The notes beneath the pieces were generated by a model. That model was not told the origin of the DNA. It was given only the letters and a program-made list of their open reading frames with translations, and searched no databases. The position numbers were made by a program, and so were the translations under genes. Source: Candidatus Polarisedimenticolaceae bacterium (GTDB lineage: Bacteria > Acidobacteriota > Polarisedimenticolia > Polarisedimenticolales > DASRJG01). From it: a stretch of DNA of 38,281 bases. Every line of letters begins with the position of its first letter. The first letter of the stretch is position 1. The stretch spans positions 1 through 38,281 of the forward strand of contig DASVAW010000081.1 of assembly GCA_036376135.1 (NCBI GenBank), given 5' to 3'. Below, piece after piece: positions 1 through 8,407 of this stretch.

Positions 1-579
1 GAGAACGGGGTTCTTCAGGAGCCGTTCTACTTCCGCACCTGGGTGGAGCGGTACCACATCCCGCCGCGCGATCCCGCGAACCCGGAGCGCGAGGAGCATC
101 CGGTCGTCGACTCGCCCAACGGCGGCTACGACGGGTTCCCCGAGCGTTACCCCGAGGGCGACGGCTCGAAGAACTTCTTCGTTCCGAAGATGTGCAACCA
201 CTGCCACAACTCGCCGTGCGTGCAGGTCTGCCCCGTCGGGGCGACGTTCGACAGCCCCGACGGCGTCGTGCTCGTCGACAAGTCGTATTGCCTGGGCTGC
301 CGCTACTGCGTGCAGGCGTGCCCCTACGGCTGCCGCTACATCGATCCGCGCACCAACACCGTCGACAAGTGCACGCTCTGCTACCACCGGATCACGAAGG
401 GTCTGACGACCGCCTGCTGCGAGTCGTGCCCCACGGGGGCGCGCCTGCTCGGCGACCTCCGCGACCCGGCCGACCCGATCCACGAGCTGCTGCGCACGAA
501 CAAGGTGCAGGTGCTCAAGCCCAACCTCGCCACCGGGGCGAAGCTCTACTACTCCGGCCTCGACGGCCAGGTCCGCTGA
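1..579 (+). CDS. 4Fe-4S dicluster electron-transfer subunit (5' partial)
   Basis: This is the electron-transfer (DmsB/PsrB/HybA-like) subunit of a membrane oxidoreductase, shuttling electrons between a catalytic or cytochrome partner and the quinone-binding NrfD protein encoded next. The reading frame is open from base 1, so the N-terminus lies upstream; the GTG at 43 is only an internal codon. Three ferredoxin-type cysteine groups are visible in the 192 residues: CNHCHNSPCVQVCP, CLGCRYCVQACP and a CTLC...CCESCP group. The family normally has four clusters, so the missing cysteines are expected upstream of the window. The stop is 12 bases before the next ATG, so co-transcription and probably complex formation with the NrfD protein are expected. 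The substrate cannot be told from this subunit. The family call is solid; the specific complex is not identified. Confidence 0.9.
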   Translation, partial: ENGVLQEPFYFRTWVERYHIPPRDPANPEREEHPVVDSPNGGYDGFPERYPEGDGSKNFFVPKMCNHCHNSPCVQVCPVGATFDSPDGVVLVDKSYCLGCRYCVQACPYGCRYIDPRTNTVDKCTLCYHRITKGLTTACCESCPTGARLLGDLRDPADPIHELLRTNKVQVLKPNLATGAKLYYSGLDGQVR

Positions 580-591
580 GGGGAGCGCGCG

Positions 592-1776
592 ATGGAACAT
601 CTCCTTCACGGCGTCGAAGGCTTCATGTACCCCAACGAGATCGAGCTCCAGTGGAGCGTGCTGATCGTGCTCTACCCGTTCATCACGGGGCTCGTCGCGG
701 GCGCGTTTATCCTCGCTTCGCTGCTGCGCGTCTTCAACGTCGAGGCGATCAAGCCGACCTACCGGCTCGCGCTGCTGACCGCCCTCGCGTTCCTCATCGT
801 CGCGCCGCTCCCGCTGCAGATGCACCTCGGCCATCCCGAGCGCTCGTTCGAGATGTACCTCACCCCGCACACCACCTCGGCGATGGCGATGTTCGGGTTC
901 GTCTACCTCTGGTACCTGCTGGCGGTGCTGGTCATCGAGATCTGGCTGGACTTCCGCCCGGAGATCGTTCGATTCGCGCAGGAGTCGACGGGCTGGAAGC
1001 GGCTGTTCTACCGGGCGCTGACGCTCGGGTCCTACAACGTGAGCCCGCGGGCGCTCGAGATCGACGACAAGGTGGGGTGGTTCATCACCGTCGTCGGCAT
1101 CCCGTCGGCGTTCCTGCTCCACGGCTACGTCGGGTTCATCTTCGGCTCCATCAAGGCGAACCCCTGGTGGTCCACGCCGCTGATGCCGATCGTCTTCCTG
1201 TTCTCCGCGATCGTCTCGGGGATCGCGGCGGTGCTGTTGATCTACATCGTCTACTGCGTCACGAAGTCGATCAAGCTCGACATGCGCTGCCTCGACGCGA
1301 TGGCGAAGTTCCTGTTCTTCGCCTTCCTGATCGACTTCACGCTCGAGTCCCTGGACCTGATCCACCGCATCTACGAGTCGGACGAGTCGTTCAAGACCCT
1401 CGACTTCATGGTGAAGACGAAACTCTACGGCTCGCACATCATCGTGCAGCTGATCCTGGGCACCCTCGCGCCCTTGGGGCTTCTGGCCCTGACCCAGATC
1501 CTGAAGCTGACGGAGAGCGCGCGGCGCAGCCTCTACACGATCGCGGCGGTGCTGACGCTCGTCGGGATCTTCGCGATGCGCTGGAACGTCGTGATCGGCG
1601 GACAGCTGTTCTCCAAGAGCTTCCTCGGATACACGACCTACAAGATGGGATTCGCCACCCGCGAGGGTCTGCTCCCGGCGATCGTGCTCATGATCCTGCC
1701 GTTCCTCATCCTCTGGGTGCTGGTCCGGCTGTTCCCCCCGATGAAGGAGACCTCATGCGCGGAATCTGGCTCCTGA
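592..1776 (+). CDS. NrfD/PsrC-family polytopic membrane subunit (first copy)
   Basis: This 394-residue, strongly hydrophobic protein has about eight to ten predicted membrane spans and belongs to the NrfD/PsrC family, which binds quinone in the membrane and exchanges electrons with a four-cluster ferredoxin subunit. That partner is encoded immediately upstream. Family-like features are the early LYPFITGLVAGAFILASLLR helix and a charged LGHPERSFEMY segment after the third helix. The ATG at 592 follows a GGGGAG Shine-Dalgarno-like sequence. The 3' end runs 22 bases into the next gene in another frame, which implies translational coupling to the pentaheme cytochrome. It differs clearly in sequence from the second NrfD protein at 4356-5567, so the two are not a recent duplication. 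Direction of electron flow (menaquinol oxidation or quinone reduction) is unknown. Confidence 0.9.
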   Translation: MEHLLHGVEGFMYPNEIELQWSVLIVLYPFITGLVAGAFILASLLRVFNVEAIKPTYRLALLTALAFLIVAPLPLQMHLGHPERSFEMYLTPHTTSAMAMFGFVYLWYLLAVLVIEIWLDFRPEIVRFAQESTGWKRLFYRALTLGSYNVSPRALEIDDKVGWFITVVGIPSAFLLHGYVGFIFGSIKANPWWSTPLMPIVFLFSAIVSGIAAVLLIYIVYCVTKSIKLDMRCLDAMAKFLFFAFLIDFTLESLDLIHRIYESDESFKTLDFMVKTKLYGSHIIVQLILGTLAPLGLLALTQILKLTESARRSLYTIAAVLTLVGIFAMRWNVVIGGQLFSKSFLGYTTYKMGFATREGLLPAIVLMILPFLILWVLVRLFPPMKETSCAESGS

Positions 1777-2861
1777 TCGGCGCGATCGCGGCCATCCCGT
1801 CCCGGGCGGCGATGCCCCAGCCCGCGAGCGCGGAGATCTGCGGGGACTGCCACCGGGCCATCGCCGAGGGTTGGAAGAAGTCGGCCCACGCCCGTGCGAT
1901 GGAGAGCCGCCTCTTCCAGGAGGCCCTCCGGAAAGCCGGCGAGGACTTCGGCACGGACGCGAAGAAGGTCTGCCTCGGCTGTCACGCCCCGCTCGCGGTG
2001 AAGCTCGGCGACTTCGAGCTCGTGAAGAAGGTGAGCTGGGAAGGGGTCACCTGCGACTTCTGCCACTCGATCCGGTCGGTCGACGTGTCCGGCCCGAATC
2101 CGAAGGCGACCGTCGAGGTCTCGAACCTGAAGAGCGGACCGTCGAAGGACTCCGTCTCGCCCGCCCACGCGACGGCGTATTCGAAGGTGCACACGGAGTC
2201 CGAGACCTGCGCCGTCTGCCACGAGTACAGGAACGCGGGCGGCTTCGCCGTCGTCACCACCTACAGCGAGTGGAGGGAGAGCCCCGCCGGCAAGGGCGGC
2301 ATCCCGTGCCAGGGGTGCCACATGTACCTCGTCCAGGGACAGGTCGTCGATCCGCGCGTGCGGCGGGAGTCCTCGCACCAGGTGAACCTGCACGAGATGC
2401 CCGGCAGCCACTCGATCGAGCAGCTCAACAAGGCGCTCAAGGCGTGGATGACGGTCAAACGCGACGGGAACACGCTGCGCGTGAACGTGCGCCTCTCCAA
2501 CGACGGCGCCGGACACTACCTCCCGACCGGATCGCCGATGCGCCAGATCGTCCTCGAGGTCCGGGCGGCGCCGTTCGGGATCGACTCGATGCGCCAGGAG
2601 CGCAAGCTCACGCGCGCGCTGAAGGACGCCTCGGGCGCTCCGATCCAGCAGGAGCACGTCGCCTTCCTGAAGGCGGCCTCCGTGGCCTCCGACACGAGGC
2701 TGGCCCCGGACGAGACGCGGACGGAGACCTTCGCCTTCGAGGTGCCGAAAGACACGAAGACACGGGTGGAGACGAGGCTCTACTACGTCCACTCCCCCGC
2801 CGCAGGGAGCGATCTCGCGCGCCGGGTGAAGTTCATCGAGCTGGTGCAGATGGCTCCGTAG
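1755..2861 (+). CDS. pentaheme c-type cytochrome (cytochrome c-554-like)
   Basis: This is a secreted 368-residue multiheme cytochrome. The ATG at 1755 lies inside the end of the previous gene and gives a short signal peptide (MRGIWLLIGAIAAIPSRAA) before the mature protein. Five CxxCH haem-binding motifs begin near residues 29 (CGDCH), 73 (CLGCH), 100 (CDFCH), 152 (CAVCH) and 185 (CQGCH). All lie in the N-terminal half, with extra histidines that could be distal ligands. From about residue 230 there is a haem-free beta-rich domain. The spacing resembles the cytochrome c-554 and related multiheme group, but I cannot assign a catalytic role. Its place between two Fe-S/NrfD pairs suggests that it passes electrons in the periplasm to or from the membrane modules. 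The haem motifs are certain; the substrate is not. Confidence 0.88.
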   Translation: MRGIWLLIGAIAAIPSRAAMPQPASAEICGDCHRAIAEGWKKSAHARAMESRLFQEALRKAGEDFGTDAKKVCLGCHAPLAVKLGDFELVKKVSWEGVTCDFCHSIRSVDVSGPNPKATVEVSNLKSGPSKDSVSPAHATAYSKVHTESETCAVCHEYRNAGGFAVVTTYSEWRESPAGKGGIPCQGCHMYLVQGQVVDPRVRRESSHQVNLHEMPGSHSIEQLNKALKAWMTVKRDGNTLRVNVRLSNDGAGHYLPTGSPMRQIVLEVRAAPFGIDSMRQERKLTRALKDASGAPIQQEHVAFLKAASVASDTRLAPDETRTETFAFEVPKDTKTRVETRLYYVHSPAAGSDLARRVKFIELVQMAP

Positions 2862-2885
2862 GAGTCTTCGCAGGGAGGGCCGACC

Positions 2886-3443
2886 ATGACCGCGTCGCAG
2901 CGCCCGCTCGCCACGACGTGGCTCGTCGCGGCGCTCGCCGCAGGGGCGGCGGCGGCGGACCCCCCGCAGCTCGTCGAAGCCAAGGCGCCGCCCTTCAGCG
3001 AGGGGATCTTCCCCTGCAAGCAGTGCCACGACGGTCCGGGAGACCGCACGCGGCGGTCGCTGGGCTTCCACGAGGAGATCCAGGCCGCGTTCGACCACGA
3101 TGCGGAGCACCGCTGGTGCCTGGATTGCCACGACAACGCGGACCGGGACGTCCTGCACCTGTCGAACGGCGATCCCCTCCCGTTCACCGAGTCCTACCGA
3201 CTCTGCGGCCAGTGCCACGGCGACAAGTACCGGGACTGGCGGGCGGGGGTGCACGGCAAGCGCGTCGGCCGCTGGGACGGCGAGAAGACCTACTTCCTCT
3301 GCGTCAACTGTCACAACCCGCACTCCCCCCGATTCAAGGGCGTCGTGGAGATCGAGGTCGGGGGCGTGAAGACGACCGCGCCGACGTCCGAGAATCTGAA
3401 GCCCGAGCCGAGGCCACGCCGGCCCGGGGAGATGCGGCGATGA
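2886..3443 (+). CDS. tetraheme c-type cytochrome
   Basis: This is a 185-residue exported cytochrome with an N-terminal signal peptide ending near AAGAAAADPP. It has four CxxCH haem sites starting near residues 44 (CKQCH), 78 (CLDCH), 107 (CGQCH) and 139 (CVNCH). The size and motif spacing suit a small electron-transfer cytochrome of the NrfB or doubled-CXXCH kind, probably a soluble or complex-bound carrier rather than an enzyme. The C-terminus is proline- and arginine-rich. The ATG at 2886 is 24 bases after the pentaheme gene and is preceded by GGGAGGG. Its stop overlaps the start of the next Fe-S gene (ATGA at 3440-3443), so it is translated with that gene and is probably part of the same complex. 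Confidence 0.87.
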   Translation: MTASQRPLATTWLVAALAAGAAAADPPQLVEAKAPPFSEGIFPCKQCHDGPGDRTRRSLGFHEEIQAAFDHDAEHRWCLDCHDNADRDVLHLSNGDPLPFTESYRLCGQCHGDKYRDWRAGVHGKRVGRWDGEKTYFLCVNCHNPHSPRFKGVVEIEVGGVKTTAPTSENLKPEPRPRRPGEMRR

Positions 3444-4342
3444 GCGCCGGGCGGACGAATCCGGGACACGACCCGGTGCGCCGCAACCTGCTCAAGATGG
3501 CCGGTGCGGGAGCGGCCGTCGCCGCCCTGTCGGGCTGCCGTATCGAGGAGTTCTTCCGGGCCCACTTCCGGGAGCTGTCGAAGGCCGACCTCGACGCCGC
3601 GCTCCGGGGCATCGAGCGGTCGAATCTCGAGCGGTTCGGGAAGCGAACGACCGTGGACGCCACCGGGGCGCGCCCGGGCGTCGAGTTCGGTTACGGCCTC
3701 GACCTTTCGCGTTGCGTGGGCTGCCGGCGCTGCGTGTACGCGTGCGTGAAGGAGAACAACCCGTCCCGCGAGCACCCGCAGATCCACTGGATCCGGGTCC
3801 TGGAGATGGACAAGGAGCACGGCGTCGATCTGATGCACTCGGAGATCTACTACGAGCCGGAAACGGTTCCGCAGCCCGGCAAGTTCTACTTCCCGGTCCA
3901 GTGCCAGCAGTGCCGCGACGCGCCCTGCGTGAAGACCTGCCCCACCGGCGCCACCTGGCAGGAGCCCGACGGCATCGTGGTCATCGACTACGACTGGTGC
4001 ATCGGTTGCCGCTGCTGCATGTCGGCCTGCCCCTACGGCGCACGACACTTCAACTGGGCCGAGCCGACGCTGCCGGCGGAGGAGCTGAACCCGGACCAGC
4101 ACTACCTCGGCAACCGCCCGCGCCCCAAGGGCGTCGTGGAGAAATGCACCTTCTGCATCCAGCGGACGCGCAAGGGGCTCTACCCGGCGTGCGTCGAGGT
4201 CTGCCCCGTCGGCGCGCGGAAGTTCGGGAACCTGCTCGACCCCGAGAGCGAGGTGCGCAAGGTCATGGACACCAAGCGCGTCTTCATCTTCAAGGAAGAG
4301 CTCGCGACCCACCCGCGGTTCTTCTACTTCTACGCCACCTGA
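3440..4342 (+). CDS. Tat-exported 4Fe-4S ferredoxin subunit (DsrO/HmcB-like)
   Basis: This 300-residue iron-sulphur protein begins with a twin-arginine motif (RRNLLK, Arg 14-15), a hydrophobic Ala/Gly stretch and LSGC with Cys33. It is therefore folded in the cytoplasm, exported by Tat and perhaps lipid-anchored at Cys33. Four ferredoxin-type cysteine groups follow: CVGCRRCVYAC, CQQCRDAPCVKTCP, CIGCRCCMSACP and CTFC...CVEVCP. It should hand electrons between periplasmic cytochromes and the NrfD-like membrane protein encoded next. The pair resembles DsrO/DsrP or HmcB/HmcC of sulphate reducers in layout and size. No dsrM, K or J gene is visible, so this is a structural analogy, not an assignment. 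The start overlaps the tetraheme cytochrome stop by four bases. Confidence 0.88.
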   Translation: MSAGRTNPGHDPVRRNLLKMAGAGAAVAALSGCRIEEFFRAHFRELSKADLDAALRGIERSNLERFGKRTTVDATGARPGVEFGYGLDLSRCVGCRRCVYACVKENNPSREHPQIHWIRVLEMDKEHGVDLMHSEIYYEPETVPQPGKFYFPVQCQQCRDAPCVKTCPTGATWQEPDGIVVIDYDWCIGCRCCMSACPYGARHFNWAEPTLPAEELNPDQHYLGNRPRPKGVVEKCTFCIQRTRKGLYPACVEVCPVGARKFGNLLDPESEVRKVMDTKRVFIFKEELATHPRFFYFYAT

Positions 4343-4355
4343 GGCCGGAGCGACG

Positions 4356-5567
4356 ATGCGCGGATTTCTGGAGTTCGTCCGCGGATGCGGCCGCCAGGTC
4401 GTCCGGGGGGACCGTGCGTACTGGGCGTGGCTCGCGGGGCTCGGGATCGCCATCGCGATCGGGGCCTTCGCCTACGCCAACCAGTTCCGGAGCGGCCTGA
4501 TCGCGACGAACATGCGCGACCAGGTGTCGTGGGCCTTCTACGTCGGCAACTTCACGTTCCTCGTCGGCGTGGCCGCGGCGGCGATCCTCCTGGTCATCCC
4601 CGCCTACGTCTACCAGTGGAAACCGATCAAGGAAGTCGTCCTCCTGGGGGAGCTGCTCGCGATCTCGGCGCTCGCGATGTGCCTGCTGTTCGTCGTGGTC
4701 GACGTCGGGCGCCCCGACCGGCTGCTGCACATGGCGCCGTTCCTGGGAACGCCGAACTGGCCCGCCTCGCTCCTCGCGTGGGATGCCCTCGTGCTCAACG
4801 TCTACCTCGCGCTCAACCTCGTGCTGGTGGTCTACATCCTGTTCAAGGCGTATCGGGACGAGCCGGCGGACATGCGCATCCTCGTCCCGCTCGTGCTCCT
4901 GTCGATCCCCGTGGCGATCTCGACGCACACGGTGACCGCGTTCCTCTACAACGGCATGGCGTCGCGGCCGTACTGGAACGCCTCGATCCTGGCGCCGCGC
5001 TTCATCGCCTCGGCGTTCTGCTCGGGCCCCGCGGTGATGCTGATCCTCTTCCAGATCCTGCGCCGCACGGTGAAGCTCCCCATCAGGGACGAGGCGATCT
5101 GGAAGATCGCCGAGCTGATGGCCTACGCGATGTTCCTGAACCTGTTCCTGCTCGGCGCCGAGGTGTTCAAGGAGTTCTACTCGGCGACCGAGCACACCCT
5201 CTACACGCGCTACCTGTGGTTCGGCATCGGCGAGCACACGGCGCTCGTGCCGTACGCCTGGCTGTCGCTCGCCTGCAGCGTGGTCGCGTTCGTCCTCTTC
5301 CTGGTCCCCGCGACCCGTCGCAATTTCAAGACGCTGAACCTCGGGTGCGTCCTGATCTGGGCGGGGGTCTACATCGAGAAGGGGATGGGGCTCGTCATCC
5401 CCGGGATGACCCCGGACACGCTCGGCGAGATCTACGAGTACCGACCGACCCTCAACGAATGGTGCATCGCCGCGGGGATCTTCGGGATCGGGTTCCTCGT
5501 CTTCACGATCCTCGTGAAGATCTCCGTCCCGATCCTGTACGGCACCTTCCACGCCAGGCACGAGTGA
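4356..5567 (+). CDS. NrfD-family membrane subunit (DsrP/HmcC-like, second copy)
   Basis: This 403-residue protein has about ten predicted membrane helices and is the quinone-binding partner of the Tat-exported Fe-S subunit encoded 13 bases upstream. Segments such as DVGRPDRLLHMAPFLGTPNW and SLLAWDALVLNVYLALNL are of the type seen in DsrP/HmcC and related NrfD proteins. The second conserved histidine region is ISTHTVTAFLYNGMASRPYW. It is the last gene of the operon; the next gene follows after 25 bases and has its own promoter-like hexamer. The very different sequence from the first NrfD protein means that the operon carries two distinct quinone modules rather than one duplicated module. Confidence 0.9.
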   Translation: MRGFLEFVRGCGRQVVRGDRAYWAWLAGLGIAIAIGAFAYANQFRSGLIATNMRDQVSWAFYVGNFTFLVGVAAAAILLVIPAYVYQWKPIKEVVLLGELLAISALAMCLLFVVVDVGRPDRLLHMAPFLGTPNWPASLLAWDALVLNVYLALNLVLVVYILFKAYRDEPADMRILVPLVLLSIPVAISTHTVTAFLYNGMASRPYWNASILAPRFIASAFCSGPAVMLILFQILRRTVKLPIRDEAIWKIAELMAYAMFLNLFLLGAEVFKEFYSATEHTLYTRYLWFGIGEHTALVPYAWLSLACSVVAFVLFLVPATRRNFKTLNLGCVLIWAGVYIEKGMGLVIPGMTPDTLGEIYEYRPTLNEWCIAAGIFGIGFLVFTILVKISVPILYGTFHARHE

Positions 5568-5580
5568 GGGTCGGGCCCCG

Positions 5581-5586
5581 TATACT
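5581..5586 (+). promoter_or_regulatory. putative -10 box of a leaderless promoter (phosphoesterase)
   Basis: TATACT lies six bases before the GTG at 5593. Transcription from this hexamer would begin on or next to the start codon. No Shine-Dalgarno sequence or convincing -35 hexamer is visible. Confidence 0.55.
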
Positions 5587-5592
5587 CGCGCC

Positions 5593-7008
5593 GTGCGCCG
5601 ACGCGACTTCCTCCACCTCGCCGCCGCCTCGGCGGTGGGCGCGCTCGTTCCCTCCCGCCCCGCGCGTGTGCGGGGTGTCGTCCGCTCCGCAGGGAAGGGG
5701 ATCGCCGGCGTCGCGGTCAGCGACGGACGGACGGTCGTCGGGACGGCGTCCGACGGCACGTTCGAGCTCGTCACCACCTCCGAGCGCGAGTTCGTGCAGA
5801 TCGCCGTTCCCTCCGGGTACCGCATCCCGACGCATCCGTGCGGGACCGCCCGCTTCTACGCGCCGGTCGCGCCGGAAGCGGTCTTCGACCTGGAGCCCCT
5901 TCCGGTCTCCGACGAGCGACACACCCTCCTCGCGCTCGGCGACATCCAGACGGAGGACCGGGAGGAGATGGGCTGGTTCCACGAGCGGAGCGTTCCGGAC
6001 CTGCTGGAGACGATCGGCCGGCAGGAAAACCGGCACGTCGTGGGGCTCGCCCTCGGCGACCTGATGTTCGACGACCTGTCGCTGTATCCGAGGTACGAGG
6101 AATCGGTGCGGCGCATGGGGGTGCCGTTCTTCCAGGTGATCGGGAACCACGACCTCGACCAGGAGGCGGCGGTCGACGAGGACTCGACGCGGACCTTCAC
6201 CCGGCACTTCGGGCCCCGCTACGCCAGCTTCGATCGCGGGGCCGTCCACTACGTGATCCTCGACGACGTCTTCTGGAACGGCGAGGGATACCTCGGCTAC
6301 CTCGACGCCGACCAGCTGGCATGGCTCTCGGCCGACCTCGCGCTCGTCGAGAAGGGGCGCACCGTCGTCGTCGCCACGCACATCCCCCTGCAGGGAAGCC
6401 ACGACGTCCGCCAGGGAAGGAAGAAGCCGACGCCGACGATGTCGGTCACGAATCGCGAGCTCCTCTTCCGGCTCCTCGAGCCGTACCGGGTGCACGTCCT
6501 CGCGGGACACACGCACGAGAGCGAGCACCTCTTCCATCACGGCCTGCACGAACACGTCGCCGGGGCGATCTGCGGCGCGTGGTGGAGCGGGCCGATCTGC
6601 GCCGACGGCACGCCGAACGGCTACGCCGTGTACGACGTGAAGGGAGAGGAGGTCACCTGGCGCTACAAGGCGGTCGGCCGGCCGGAGGACCACCAGATCC
6701 GCGTCGAGCGGGCCGACGACGGCGAGATCGTCGCGAACGTGTGGGACTGGGACCCGAAATGGGAGGTCGTCCTCTACGTGGACGGGGCCCGGCGGGGGGC
6801 GATGGAGCGGCGGAACGGCCGCGACCCGCTGAGCGTGCGGCTGCACCGGGGTCCGGACCTTCCCGAGCGCCGGAAGTGGGTGGAGCCGTACGTGACCGCG
6901 CACCTGTTCTTCGCGAAACCCCCGGACGGCGCGCGCGACGTCCGGGTCGAGGCGACGGATCGGTTCGGGCGCGTGTCGACGGCCTCCATCGCCGTTGGCC
7001 CCGCCTGA
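5593..7008 (+). CDS. secreted calcineurin-like metallophosphoesterase
   Basis: This 471-residue exported phosphoesterase starts at GTG 5593. The N-terminus MRRRDFLHLAAASAVGALVPS is a twin-arginine signal. A small beta domain (about residues 30-105, MetallophosN-like) precedes the calcineurin-like catalytic domain. Metal-ligand motifs are all present: GDIQTED (Asp117), GDLMFDD (Asp156), GNHD (Asn185), VVATHIPL and GHTH (His306). A beta-rich C-terminal domain of the MetallophosC kind (about residues 340-470) completes the three-part layout known from secreted bacterial phosphoesterases. The likely action is hydrolysis of a phosphate mono- or diester outside the cytoplasm; the substrate is unknown. 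It is separate from the electron-transfer operon that ends 25 bases upstream and has a leaderless-type promoter. Confidence 0.88.
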   Translation: MRRRDFLHLAAASAVGALVPSRPARVRGVVRSAGKGIAGVAVSDGRTVVGTASDGTFELVTTSEREFVQIAVPSGYRIPTHPCGTARFYAPVAPEAVFDLEPLPVSDERHTLLALGDIQTEDREEMGWFHERSVPDLLETIGRQENRHVVGLALGDLMFDDLSLYPRYEESVRRMGVPFFQVIGNHDLDQEAAVDEDSTRTFTRHFGPRYASFDRGAVHYVILDDVFWNGEGYLGYLDADQLAWLSADLALVEKGRTVVVATHIPLQGSHDVRQGRKKPTPTMSVTNRELLFRLLEPYRVHVLAGHTHESEHLFHHGLHEHVAGAICGAWWSGPICADGTPNGYAVYDVKGEEVTWRYKAVGRPEDHQIRVERADDGEIVANVWDWDPKWEVVLYVDGARRGAMERRNGRDPLSVRLHRGPDLPERRKWVEPYVTAHLFFAKPPDGARDVRVEATDRFGRVSTASIAVGPA

Positions 7009-7017
7009 TCCTTCGGC

Positions 7018-7023
7018 TACGAT
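7018..7023 (+). promoter_or_regulatory. putative -10 box of a leaderless promoter (trkA operon)
   Basis: TACGAT ends seven bases before the ATG at 7031. This favours ATG 7031 over an upstream in-frame start at 6995, which would overlap the phosphoesterase gene. Confidence 0.5.
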
Positions 7024-7030
7024 TCGCGGG

Positions 7031-8407
7031 ATGCGCGTCCTCATCGTCGGCGGTGGACAGGTCGGCTCCCTGATCGCCCAGCGCCTCACCCGCGAGGGGA
7101 ACGAGGTCACCGTCGTCGAGGCCGGGCACGAGCGGTGCCTCGAGCTCGAGTCGCAGCTCGACGCCAAGATCGTCGAGGGGAACGCCGTGCGCGTGCGCAC
7201 GCTGCGCAAGGCCGGGATCCGGGACGCCGAGATGCTGATCGCCGTGACCGACCAGGACGAGATCAACGTCCTGGCCTGCCTCATCGCCCAGGCCGAGTCG
7301 AACGTCCGGGTGAAGATCGCCCGGATCCGCACCCACGAGGTCGACCACTGGAGGCGCATCACGGCGGCGACCGGCCTCCGGATCGACATGATCATGCACC
7401 CCGAGAGCGCGATCGCGGAGCGGATCATGCGCGTGATCCGCGTGCCCGGCGTCTCCGACGTCTTCGACTTCGCCGACGGGAACGTGCGGCTGTTCGGGAT
7501 GAACGTCGAGGCCGGAAGCCCGGTGGAGGGGAAGACCCTCGAGGAGCTCGACCGCGCCGGGCCGCCGCGGGACTCGCTGATCGCGATGATCTTCCGCGGC
7601 ACCCAGGTGATCATCCCGCACGGGGCGGAGCGGCTGCGCGAGGGGGACCACGCCTACGTCGTCACGACGCGGGAGAACTGGTCCGAGGTCCTGAAGTTCA
7701 TGGGGCTCGCGGAGCAGGCGCCGGTGCAACGCGCCTTCATCGTGGGCGGGAAGCAGATGGGGATCACCTGCGCGGAGCTGCTCGAGGCCCAGGGGGTCGA
7801 CGTCAAGCTGTTCGAGCCGGACGCGGGGCGCGCGACCCGGATCGCCGAGATCCTGAGGAAGTCGATCGTCGTCCACGCCGACGGGACCGACCAGAAGGTC
7901 CTCGAGGACGAGAACGTGGAGGGGGTCGACGTCTTCCTCGCCCTGACCGGCCACGACGAGGACAACATCATCGCCTCCCTGCTCGCCCGCCGACTCGGCG
8001 TGCGCAAGGTCGTCGCGCTCATCAACCGCCCGAACTACATCCCGATGGCCCAGCGCCTCGGGGTCAACACCACGGTCAGCCCGCGCCTGGTCGCCGTGGA
8101 CCGGATCCTCCAGTTCGTGCGGAAGGGGAGCGTCCTCTCCGTGACGACGTTCCGGGAGGAGGAAGCCGAGGCGATCGAGCTGATCGCCCCCGAACGGTCC
8201 CGTCTGATCGGGCGCAAGCTGCGCAACGTGAAGCTCCCCGAGGGGGCGATCGTCGGCGCGATCGTGCGTCCCGACGGCGAGGTCCGCGTTCCCCGGGGCG
8301 ACGTCGAGATCCACCCCGGCGACCGGGTGATCTTCTTCGCGCTGGAATCGGTCGTCCCGAAGCTCGAGTCGGCGTTCCTCGTGGAGCTCGGGAAGCGGCG
8401 TCCGTGA
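7031..8407 (+). CDS. trkA: Trk potassium uptake regulatory protein TrkA
   Basis: This is the cytoplasmic NAD-binding regulatory subunit of the Trk K+ transporter, 458 residues long as expected for a two-lobed TrkA. It has two RCK_N Rossmann domains, each followed by an RCK_C domain. The first begins MRVLIVGGGQVGSLIAQRL with a normal GxGxxG loop. The second begins AFIVGGKQMGITCAELLE, where the third position of the loop is Lys, so its nucleotide binding may be altered. The start codon chosen directly precedes the first beta strand. The gene overlaps trkH by GTGA (8404-8407), and the two proteins assemble as one transporter. It is first in a three-gene operon with trkH and a kinase fusion. Confidence 0.95.
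   Translation: MRVLIVGGGQVGSLIAQRLTREGNEVTVVEAGHERCLELESQLDAKIVEGNAVRVRTLRKAGIRDAEMLIAVTDQDEINVLACLIAQAESNVRVKIARIRTHEVDHWRRITAATGLRIDMIMHPESAIAERIMRVIRVPGVSDVFDFADGNVRLFGMNVEAGSPVEGKTLEELDRAGPPRDSLIAMIFRGTQVIIPHGAERLREGDHAYVVTTRENWSEVLKFMGLAEQAPVQRAFIVGGKQMGITCAELLEAQGVDVKLFEPDAGRATRIAEILRKSIVVHADGTDQKVLEDENVEGVDVFLALTGHDEDNIIASLLARRLGVRKVVALINRPNYIPMAQRLGVNTTVSPRLVAVDRILQFVRKGSVLSVTTFREEEAEAIELIAPERSRLIGRKLRNVKLPEGAIVGAIVRPDGEVRVPRGDVEIHPGDRVIFFALESVVPKLESAFLVELGKRRP

Noticed and set aside
3440-5567. Assignment of the second Fe-S/NrfD pair as true DsrO and DsrP
   Set aside because: No dsrM, dsrK, dsrJ or dissimilatory sulphite reductase genes are visible; the flanking cytochromes have four and five haems instead of the three of DsrJ, so only likeness is claimed.
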